From Verrucomicrobia subdivision 3 bacterium UBA7542 (lineage in GTDB: Bacteria; Verrucomicrobiota; Verrucomicrobiia; Limisphaerales; UBA11358), in contig DLMG01000298.1 of assembly GCA_002479245.1 (NCBI GenBank), positions 1 through 12,619 of the forward strand: a stretch of 12,619 nt of DNA, given 5' to 3'. Below, piece by piece: positions 6,180 to 12,619 of the stretch. How positions within the stretch are numbered: position 1 is the first letter of the stretch; each line of letters begins with the position of its first letter. The notes under the pieces were generated by a model, which had not been told where the DNA came from, made no database searches, and was given only the letters and a program-made list of their open reading frames with translations. Made by a program: the position numbers and the translations under genes.

Positions 6180-7178
6180 ATGAAAGGATTTTGTGCGATT
6201 GCTGTGCGGGCGTTGTTGCTGCTGTTGTCGCTGGCGGTGGTGGAAGCGTGCGCGGGAACATACGATCCGCTGGCGGTGGATGTGGCATACCACCCATCGC
6301 ACGTGGACCTGAACGTTCATGACGCGGCGCGTGACCGCGACATTCCGTTGCGTGTTTACCTGCCCCCGAACACCACCCCGGAGCCGGTAGTTTTGTTCAG
6401 CCACGGCTTGGGCGGTTCGCGGACGGGCAGCACGTTTCTGGGCGAACACTGGGCGGCGCGCGGTTACGTGGCGGTGTTTCTCCAGCATCCGGGCAGCGAT
6501 GATTCGGTGTGGAAGGACGAGCCGGGGCGGGAGCGGATGCGGGCGATGAACCAGGCGGCTTCGCTGGATAATTTTCTGTTGCGGGTGCAGGACGTTCCTG
6601 CCGTGCTCAACCAGCTCGCAATTTGGAACGCGGCCAAAACCAACCAGCTCGCCGGCCGGCTGGATATGAAAAAGGTCGGGATGTCCGGCCACTCCTTTGG
6701 CGCGGTGACGACGGAGGCGGTGAGCGGCGAAACCCTGCCGGTGGGCGGTCAAACATTCACCGACCCGCGCATTACGGCGGCCATCGCGTTCAGTCCCAGC
6801 AGCCCGAAGACCGGCAGCGCGGCGAAGGCCTTTGGCTCGGTGCAGATTCCCTGGATGCTGATGACCGGCACGAAGGACGTCGCGCCCATCGGCGACACGG
6901 ACGTGGTATCGCGCCTGGCTGTGTATCCGGCGCTCCACGGCGCACCGAAGTATGAGGTGGTGCTGCACAAAGCGGAACATTCGGCTTTCACCGACCGGGC
7001 GTTGCCAGGTGACCGCGAGCAACGGAATCCGAATCATCATCGTGTGATTCTCGCGCTATCCACGGCGTTTTGGGACGCGTATTTGCGCGGCGATGCCGAC
7101 GCACTCGCGTGGCTGAACGGCCCCGGTCCGCGCTCGGTCATGGAGCCGGACGACCGGTGGCAGTTTTCCGCCCATTGA
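6180..7178 (+). CDS. Secreted alpha/beta hydrolase (PAF-acetylhydrolase / dienelactone-hydrolase-like)
   Basis: A 332-residue exported serine hydrolase. An N-terminal signal (MKGFCAIAVRALLLLLSLAVV, ending near EACAG) has a basic start and a long Leu core; VEAC is a poor lipobox because of Glu at -2, so signal peptidase I seems likelier. The oxyanion-hole strand is VVLFSHGLGGSR. The nucleophile elbow is GHSFG with Ser172; Asp233 in MTGTKDVAP and His267 in KAEHSAF complete a plausible triad. The wording matches the predicted dienelactone hydrolase/PAF-acetylhydrolase group often found in Planctomycetes and Verrucomicrobia, whose natural substrates are mostly unknown esters. I chose the ATG at 6180 because the signal peptide starts there; the TTG at 6123 would bury it. 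It ends 10 nt before the convergent giant gene, with no visible terminator between. Confidence 0.9.
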   Translation: MKGFCAIAVRALLLLLSLAVVEACAGTYDPLAVDVAYHPSHVDLNVHDAARDRDIPLRVYLPPNTTPEPVVLFSHGLGGSRTGSTFLGEHWAARGYVAVFLQHPGSDDSVWKDEPGRERMRAMNQAASLDNFLLRVQDVPAVLNQLAIWNAAKTNQLAGRLDMKKVGMSGHSFGAVTTEAVSGETLPVGGQTFTDPRITAAIAFSPSSPKTGSAAKAFGSVQIPWMLMTGTKDVAPIGDTDVVSRLAVYPALHGAPKYEVVLHKAEHSAFTDRALPGDREQRNPNHHRVILALSTAFWDAYLRGDADALAWLNGPGPRSVMEPDDRWQFSAH

Positions 7179-7188
7179 TGATTCCTCC

Positions 7189-10100
7189 CTAATTGGCCCA
7201 GATACGATAGAAAGCGTTTCCGTGGTTCGTTGCAAGGTTATCCTGGAGAATCGTGGAGAATCCGGCCATCTGAAAGGATTGGATGGTCTGCCAGCCATTG
7301 GAAGCCAGGTTGCTGGATTTTTGCAGTGAGTAGGAAAGGTCCGGAGTCAGATTGGACACGCTCAACGACAGATGATCTGGAAAAAGCACGACTGGACCAA
7401 AGATTGGTGACACGAAGGTCGGCTGATCGCTTTGAAGCATGATGCCGTCCATGGGTTGCAGTCGCACGGTGGAAGCCGGTTGACCATTGTTATAGCGGGA
7501 CAGGGAAAGCACATGTAAAGCGTCGGCGACGCAGATGCCTTGCGTGGCGGTAAGCCGGACATACGTCGCATTCGTCGCGAAGAGCTGCACGGTGGCAATA
7601 TCATGCCATTGGTCGCCGCCAGTGGTTTGGTCGGCGTTCGTTGAAGCCAAGACAATTCCACCCGAAACGACTTGAAAACTGGCCGAGCTGGTCCAGTTGC
7701 TGGCTTGGGGTGCCGCCGGCCACCAGGCGGAGATGGTGTAAGTGTCGTCCGCCGGGATGGACAACTGCCAGTCGGCTTCGCCACCCGCGCTCACCTGTTG
7801 ATGCAGCGAACCCGCCCAACTGTGATAATATGGGCCATTGGCCTGCCACAGGCCGCTGTCATAAACGACATTTGTCCACGTGCCGGTGGTGGAAAACGCC
7901 GGGTCCAGGTCGTCAATAATCCATTCGTACATGGGCGCCTGCGAACCGGTCAGGCGGTGGAAGCCGGAGCCGACACTGACATTTTGGACCTGGCGGGTGG
8001 CGTTGAGCAGCACGCTGCCATAGTTGAAATCGCGCCGATAGATCAGTGGCGGACTTTGGGTCAAATGCACATCGTCCAGCCAGACGGTGCCGGTGCTGGC
8101 GCCCACGAAAAACTGAAGCCGGGCGTCGGACACGGTTGCATTCGCGATAAAGGAGACGGTGTATTGCTGCCAGTTGGTGGTGATCCAGACCTGCTGATAG
8201 AGCCCGTAGTTGTCCCAGTTTGGACTGCCTTTTTGCGAGGAAACTGAAATGTACCGGTTGGTATCCGCCCGGGCCCAAAAGGTGTCGTCATAGCTCACAC
8301 CCTGGACGAGGGAACGGTTGTATTGCGCAAGTTCAATGTTCCAGTCGATGCCGGTGGTTTGGGAAACATCAATGCGGGCGCAGGCGCTGCCAACCGCCGC
8401 GTTGGTGGTTTGCTGCGAGAATGCGGCGGTGCAGCCCGTGGCGGCATCCCAGCTCCACGAATCCGACAGGGGATTCTCGAACCCGCCGTTCACGATGAGA
8501 TTGGTGGCGGTTGGTCCGGGCAGGGAGACGAGCTGTGCCGGGCCGAGAGGATAGCCGAGATTATAATCCAATTCGTCATACCACCAGTTGTTGCCGTGGT
8601 AGGTATCGCCGAATTCGTGGGCGAAGAAACCGTCGTTCAGGAGCGTCAGCGCCAGGCCGAATCGGACATAAGGATAGTAAGTGCGGGCGAACTCGAGCGT
8701 GGATGGCGGAATGACGGTCAGCGGCGAATAACCGTAGCCGTAGGAAATCTGCGCCATCGGCGAGGATTCAATCATGGTGACAGGCGGCGGGACGGCGAGG
8801 CCCAACCAGTCATTGTACGTGGTGAACAGGGTGGAAAACGCCATCCGGCCCTCCAACACGTCGGAGGTATGGAAGCCGATGCTGATGCCGTTGAACAATC
8901 CGGCAATGCCGGGTTCATAAATGTCTGTGGAATGGCTGCTGACAATGGCATTGGGCATCAGTTGCCGGAAAGTCTGTATCTCGCGAAACACGCCAGCTTT
9001 CCAGGCGGCATCGAGCGTCGCTGGATCATCGGGAATGCCATCTTCGTTCGCGTCAATTTGCACCGGGTTGCCGTAGATATCAGCCGTTAACCATGATTGC
9101 GAGGTCATCACATTGTCGAAGAACACGCCGTCAGCCATCAACCCGGTGCCGAGGACGGTCTGATACGCGAACTGTGCCTGGTAATCCGCGACGTACGGCT
9201 TGGTCAGGTTGAGGCGATAGGAACCGGGCCAGACTTCGATGCGGTTTCCGTAAATGTCCTTCAAATAATAATCGTCAGGCAAACCGCTGTTCTCCACAGC
9301 GTTGATGGAAGTGAGAATCCGCAGATGGGGATTGAGCTGGCGAAGGGCGACGACCTGATCGGCGCTGGGTGTTGCTCCGAGCCAGAGGTCCACTCGGGAC
9401 ATGTATGGCAGGCCATTGGTCAACCACAGACCCCAGCCCCACAGGTTTCCCTTGCGCGGATACGGCGGGTTGGCCTCGGAAAGCGCGCGGTATTGAAGAT
9501 GCAACAGGTAATCGGGCTGCGCGGCACAGCGCACATAGACATCGTTGACAAAATTGGGATCGGGATTGAGACCGTTGATGACCGTGCTCTGCAATTGCGA
9601 ACCGGCGCCTGAATCGAACGCGGTCATTTGGGTAAAAGGCAACGGCTGGCCAACGGCGTAAGCACAAGTGGTGTTGCTGGCGGTTTGCACGGTAAGGGAA
9701 ACACCGGTGGCGCCGACCGGCAACAGAGTGCTCGGCGGCTGGGGATTGGTGATGGGAATTCCGTTCCATGCCAGCGCGCTGCTCTGACAGACGGCACCGG
9801 TTTGAGTCACGCTGACGGGTGTGAATTCGTAGATAAGTTGCGCGCCGGTTGGGACATTCGTGGCGGCCAGCCAGACTTCGTTGGGCTGTGGAGCGTCGGT
9901 CCGGCGCGCGCGGGCGGCGATCTCGGCCGCATCGGCCATCCGGCCCGAAATCCTCAGTTCATCAATGAGGTAATCGGCGTCGTTGCCCCAAACGTCGCCT
10001 CCGATGGCAAAGCTGCCACCGCCTGCATCCGGTGCAAAATAATGGCCTTCGTTGTTCGCGGCCGTCAGTACGCCATCCACATAAAAGCTCATGACATTCA

Positions 10101-10803
10101 GCGTGGAAGAATAGGTAAAAGCCAGATGATGCCAGTCACCGGCCTTCCAGCCAGACATGCCACCCAGAGAACTGTAGGCGCTTTCCCACTGCCCGTTGAC
10201 GTTGCCGCCGGCGTAGAGGATCTGGCTGCTGCCGCTTTGGTCAATCTGCATGAAATCGCCGTTGGGGGAACGGTACTGGAACAAGACATGGTCCTGGGTG
10301 GAGTAAATCGGATTCGTGCCATCGGCCCGCAGCGCCACCCACATTTCAATGGTGCCCTGGTCGAGAGGGAGGTTGTTGGTGGTTGAAAATTGCAGGCGGC
10401 CGTTGGTCGGCAATGCGAGGCACGATCCCCATTTGCCGGTCACATAGGAGAGGTTTTGGGCGAGGGTTGGTGTTTCGCCGTTCACTCCGTTGACGGTGCC
10501 ATCGAAATGAAGCAGCAGGTCTTCCGCGACAGACCCGACGGCCAGCGGCACACCGTTGGTGAACCAGCGGAACAGGCTGCCGGATTCCGCTTCGCCGCTG
10601 GCATCGGCAAAACCCGCACTGCCGATGAAATAAGAATAGTCGGGGGAAAGCGAGATCGTCGCGCCGTAGCAGGTGGGTGGAGACGCTGAGACCGAATTAA
10701 TCGGGCACACCACCGACAATACCAACACCAATAAGATGGAGAAAAATCGAGATTCCGTCCAATGGATCAAAACAACCAGGCCGATGCTGAACAATCGTGT
10801 CAT
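7189..10803 (-). CDS. Large secreted modular protein: LamG, glycosidase-like TIM barrel, CBM, golvesin-like domain
   Basis: A 1204-residue exported protein, probably an extracellular carbohydrate-active enzyme. Order: signal sequence (hydrophobic 20-33, likely cut after SVSA at 40); LamG/concanavalin-like domain at about 95-301 (GTIEMWVALRA, WHHLAFTYSS, YLIDELRISGR); a beta-rich linker; a putative catalytic barrel at about 427-758 resembling GHL15-type putative glycosidases, with D558-GVFFD-N564 at a strand end, a Ca-loop-like DANEDGIPDD from 584, E730 in FFAHEFGDTYHG, and WWYDELDYNLGYPLGPA; a CBM4/9-like module at about 768-917 (LIVNGGFE ... TVWLDDVHL); a golvesin/xanthan-lyase-like domain at about 970-1105; and a final Verrucomicrobia-type module at about 1144-1204 ending FYRIWAN. 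Catalytic residues are inferred. A TTG at residue 12 is an alternative start giving a more ordinary signal. Stop is TAG. Confidence 0.9.
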   Translation of the reverse strand: MTRLFSIGLVVLIHWTESRFFSILLVLVLSVVCPINSVSASPPTCYGATISLSPDYSYFIGSAGFADASGEAESGSLFRWFTNGVPLAVGSVAEDLLLHFDGTVNGVNGETPTLAQNLSYVTGKWGSCLALPTNGRLQFSTTNNLPLDQGTIEMWVALRADGTNPIYSTQDHVLFQYRSPNGDFMQIDQSGSSQILYAGGNVNGQWESAYSSLGGMSGWKAGDWHHLAFTYSSTLNVMSFYVDGVLTAANNEGHYFAPDAGGGSFAIGGDVWGNDADYLIDELRISGRMADAAEIAARARRTDAPQPNEVWLAATNVPTGAQLIYEFTPVSVTQTGAVCQSSALAWNGIPITNPQPPSTLLPVGATGVSLTVQTASNTTCAYAVGQPLPFTQMTAFDSGAGSQLQSTVINGLNPDPNFVNDVYVRCAAQPDYLLHLQYRALSEANPPYPRKGNLWGWGLWLTNGLPYMSRVDLWLGATPSADQVVALRQLNPHLRILTSINAVENSGLPDDYYLKDIYGNRIEVWPGSYRLNLTKPYVADYQAQFAYQTVLGTGLMADGVFFDNVMTSQSWLTADIYGNPVQIDANEDGIPDDPATLDAAWKAGVFREIQTFRQLMPNAIVSSHSTDIYEPGIAGLFNGISIGFHTSDVLEGRMAFSTLFTTYNDWLGLAVPPPVTMIESSPMAQISYGYGYSPLTVIPPSTLEFARTYYPYVRFGLALTLLNDGFFAHEFGDTYHGNNWWYDELDYNLGYPLGPAQLVSLPGPTATNLIVNGGFENPLSDSWSWDAATGCTAAFSQQTTNAAVGSACARIDVSQTTGIDWNIELAQYNRSLVQGVSYDDTFWARADTNRYISVSSQKGSPNWDNYGLYQQVWITTNWQQYTVSFIANATVSDARLQFFVGASTGTVWLDDVHLTQSPPLIYRRDFNYGSVLLNATRQVQNVSVGSGFHRLTGSQAPMYEWIIDDLDPAFSTTGTWTNVVYDSGLWQANGPYYHSWAGSLHQQVSAGGEADWQLSIPADDTYTISAWWPAAPQASNWTSSASFQVVSGGIVLASTNADQTTGGDQWHDIATVQLFATNATYVRLTATQGICVADALHVLSLSRYNNGQPASTVRLQPMDGIMLQSDQPTFVSPIFGPVVLFPDHLSLSVSNLTPDLSYSLQKSSNLASNGWQTIQSFQMAGFSTILQDNLATNHGNAFYRIWAN

Positions 10804-11117
10804 GCGATTACTGGTGTAGGGTTGCCAGAGGCTGGCGCGGATGGCAACAGATTACGTTCACGGATTCAAAAACAATGTCAAGGTTGCCACGTTTTTCATT
10901 CCTTCCGACAAAGAATTGGGCGCCTGATTACACTCACCTTCAATCACAGGGCTGTCAAGTTGAGCGTGAACACCTCACGGTGCGTGGTTTCAGGTGAAAT
11001 TTCTCGCCACCAGCGGCTTGGCAGAGCAAGCCATGCACGAAGCCGGGAACATCAAATTCGAAGGCATTCAAACTAACAAGTGATGCGAGCGTTCTAACCG
11101 TCATCTGCCGCTCCGGG
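10804..11117. other. Leader/promoter region of the giant secreted gene
   Basis: About 310 bases with no credible gene, lying between the epimerase stop and the start of the giant gene, both minus strand. The base composition is more AT-rich than the flanking genes. On the minus strand a TTGACA (10881-10876) could be a -35 box, with AT-rich sequence toward 10852, but the spacing to a -10 is not ideal. A perfect 7-bp dyad, GTTGCCA (10821-10827) with TGGCAAC (10842-10848), stands about 20 nt upstream of the start codon in the leader. No Shine-Dalgarno sequence is evident. Confidence 0.4.
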
Positions 11118-12059
11118 TCACTGCCGCTTTTCCAGTGCAATGTAATAATCGAGGTGTTCCAGAATCCTTTCCCAAGGATCGAACTCGAGGCCGAAATCCT
11201 TTTTCATCCCGGAGACATCCCAATAAAGCCCGTTCTCCTCCCAGCCTTTGTCCACCAGCTCCACGCGGCTCTTCGACCCGGTCTTCTCCACTGCCGCCAG
11301 GGCAATGTCATGCCACGAGACAAATTTCCGGGAGAGGCCGAGATAGGTTTTCCGATTCATGTTCCCGTGAAGGACTTTCAGGTAGAGCTGCGCCAGGTCA
11401 CCGGCCCAGATGAATTGCGTGCCGTCATGCTTGATGACGGAAATGGGCTGGTTCTGCACGGCGTTTCTCACGATGTCGCGAAAACGCGTGTCGCCTTGAA
11501 TGCTGCCACCCTGAATCACGGGATTTCCAAACACGTAGCCCGGGCGGATGATGTTGACCCGCATCGGCGAAACATGAGACTGCGCGGTGACAAAATTTTC
11601 GCCGGCGGCCTTCGTTGCGCCATAGAACGTCGCCGGATGCTGCTTCGTGGTGGCCGTGACACTTTTGAGTTCTTTCTCGGCTTCGTCCCGTCCGCCCAGG
11701 TAAAGGCTGTCATTCACCGCCGTGGACGAGGTGTAGATGAAGTGTTTCACCTTCGCCTGCGCCGCCGCGTCGGAAAGGAACACGGTCGGGAGCGTGTCGT
11801 CGAGGAGAACTTCCCATCCGGTTTTCTTGGTATAGTTCAGCGCGACCAGGATGCAGGCATCCTTTCCGGCGACCAGTTTCCCGAGCAGCTTGCGATCGGT
11901 GATGTCGCCCTGCACGATTTCGAGCGCGCTGATTTTGTTGAGCTCCGGCACCTTGTTGCGGTTGCGGGCCAGGATGGTCACGTGATGTCCTTGTTTCACA
12001 AGTTCCATGGCCACGTACGAACCGATGAAACCCGTTCCGCCAGTCAAGAATACATTCAT
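11118..12059 (-). CDS. NAD(P)-dependent epimerase/dehydratase (extended SDR family)
   Basis: A 313-residue cytoplasmic Rossmann-fold enzyme of the nucleotide-sugar epimerase/dehydratase type. The dinucleotide motif is G7-GT-G10-FI-G13 right at the N-terminus; GDITD at 51-55 contacts the adenine side; the catalytic set is YTSSTA (109-114) with Y146-GAT-K150. RPGYVFG and a substrate-binding C-terminal part (about 190-300) with FIWAGDLAQLYLKVL follow. The substrate is unknown; the length and spacing suit sugar nucleotides or small carbonyls equally well. I chose the ATG at 12059 because the Rossmann strand starts there (MNVFLTGGTGFIGS) and a GGAG lies 10 nt upstream; the frame extends to 12146 without family support. 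It is on the same strand as the giant gene 314 nt downstream, but probably separate. Confidence 0.92.
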   Translation of the reverse strand: MNVFLTGGTGFIGSYVAMELVKQGHHVTILARNRNKVPELNKISALEIVQGDITDRKLLGKLVAGKDACILVALNYTKKTGWEVLLDDTLPTVFLSDAAAQAKVKHFIYTSSTAVNDSLYLGGRDEAEKELKSVTATTKQHPATFYGATKAAGENFVTAQSHVSPMRVNIIRPGYVFGNPVIQGGSIQGDTRFRDIVRNAVQNQPISVIKHDGTQFIWAGDLAQLYLKVLHGNMNRKTYLGLSRKFVSWHDIALAAVEKTGSKSRVELVDKGWEENGLYWDVSGMKKDFGLEFDPWERILEHLDYYIALEKRQ

Positions 12060-12368
12060 GGATTTGAGTCTCCGGATTTTTGCGGCCAGACGAAAGAAAT
12101 TAATCTGCGGGCAACATCCGGGCGGGGCGTTTTGGCCGTGACACACCAGACAGGCAAAGGCATGCGTGTATTCTCTGCCAAAAGATATTTCCGAATAACC
12201 CTTGCCATTTCCCGGAAAGGTGCGACACTTTGCCCGTCTGTGTTAGATAGCTTAACGATTGCAAGGCATGGTAAATCTTCAGGTGAACTTCAGTTCAGTG
12301 ATGATTTGAAATCCGATTAACGGGAACAGTCTGACAAGAGCAAGGTTAGTCTCACAGTTAAACATCAC
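12060..12368. other. Divergent epimerase/RRM control region
   Basis: About 310 bases without a gene between the epimerase (-) and the RRM gene (+), so both promoters should be here. Visible dyads are TTTCC-C-GGAAA at 12208-12218 and TGAAC-TTCA-GTTCA at 12284-12297. The last 70 bases before the RRM start are AT-rich and lack a Shine-Dalgarno sequence. No strong promoter pair could be identified by eye. Confidence 0.45.
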
Positions 12369-12619
12369 ATGAGTAATAAATTGTTTGTAGGGAATCTTTC
12401 CTTCGACACCACTGAAAACGACTTGCAGGACGCCTTCGCGGCGCACGGCACGGTCGTGGAAACCAACCTGATGATGGACCGGACCACCGGCCGTCCCCGT
12501 GGTTTTGGTTTCATCACCATGAACTCGCCGGAAGAGGCGCAGAAGGCCATTGCGGCGCTCAACGGCTCGCAACTGGGCGGTCGCGCCCTCACGGTCAACA
12601 TCGCCAAGCCGCGCGAAGA
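12369..12619 (+). CDS. RRM-domain RNA-binding protein (partial, runs off the window)
   Basis: The first 83 codons of a small RNA-recognition-motif protein, of the kind found in cyanobacteria (Rbp), Verrucomicrobia and other bacteria, where they are short, often glycine-rich and cold-inducible. RNP2 is LFVGNL at 5-10 and RNP1 is R44-GFGFITM-51, with the aromatic residues F46 and F48 that stack on RNA; the beta4 region GRALTVNIAKPREE ends the visible part. Start is the ATG at 12369 (MSNKLFVGNLSFDTT), as usual for the family. No ribosome-binding site is visible. The gene is transcribed away from the epimerase. The stop and any Gly/Arg-rich tail lie beyond the window edge. Confidence 0.95.
   Translation, partial: MSNKLFVGNLSFDTTENDLQDAFAAHGTVVETNLMMDRTTGRPRGFGFITMNSPEEAQKAIAALNGSQLGGRALTVNIAKPRE

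Noticed and set aside
5367..7040. Long minus-strand open frame antisense to the coupled pair and hydrolase
   Set aside because: The translation is Arg/Gln/His-rich with no domain, and the opposite strand holds genes with clear motifs and a signal peptide. It is a shadow of GC-rich coding.
7176..7191. Bidirectional terminator between the convergent hydrolase and giant gene
   Set aside because: The spacer is only 10 nt and shows no stem or T-run.
8323..9090. Plus-strand open frames inside the giant gene
   Set aside because: They have low-complexity Gly/Arg/Ala composition and no motif, while the minus strand encodes recognisable domains throughout.
10955..11140. A 61-residue minus-strand open frame upstream of the giant gene
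   Set aside because: It overlaps the epimerase 3' end, has no recognisable domain and no ribosome site; it may be leader sequence, and I cannot support it as a gene.

Overview
The window looks like one stretch of a moderately GC-rich chromosome from a Verrucomicrobia-type bacterium. This is an inference. It rests mainly on the 1204-residue secreted protein, whose C-terminal module (Y-x-LQ-x-SSNL ... W ... FYR) is common on exported verrucomicrobial proteins. Weak or absent Shine-Dalgarno sequences and a REPIN-like palindrome between genes fit this. No tRNA, rRNA, CRISPR array or intact transposase gene was seen.

Layout. 1-1042: a small RuvC-fold-like protein; a short spacer that appears to hold two gene tails fused by a deletion (a ThiC-like C-terminus on + and an OmpA-like C-terminus on -); and a Rieske ferredoxin. 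1042-1162: a large inverted repeat lying exactly between two convergent stop codons. 1143-3573 (-): a four-gene operon reading pirin, WrbA-type quinone reductase, DoxX membrane protein, VOC ring-cleavage-type dioxygenase. The pirin gene carries one in-frame TAG in an otherwise intact frame. 3936-4829 (+): a divergent LysR regulator. 4849-6080 (+): two translationally coupled genes of unknown function, the first with a four-cysteine cluster. 6180-7178 (+): a secreted alpha/beta hydrolase. 7189-10803 (-): the 1204-residue modular secreted protein (LamG, TIM-barrel glycosidase-like, CBM4/9-like, golvesin-like, C-terminal sorting-type module). 11118-12059 (-): an NAD-dependent epimerase/dehydratase. 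12369-end (+): an RRM RNA-binding protein cut by the window edge.

How the genes work together. The clearest unit is the LysR plus pirin-WrbA-DoxX-VOC cluster. Its parts parallel quinone/catechol stress operons such as mhqNOPED of Bacillus: two-electron quinone reduction, ring-opening dioxygenation, a DoxX protein and a quercetinase-like pirin. The LysR gene, transcribed away from the operon, is the obvious candidate regulator. The secreted hydrolase and the modular glycosidase-like protein point to use of external polymers, but they converge and are not an operon.

The most interesting points are the amber codon in pirin, the deletion scar at about 562, the palindrome that supplies the VOC stop codon, the uncharacterised four-cysteine gene pair, and the large putative glycosidase.
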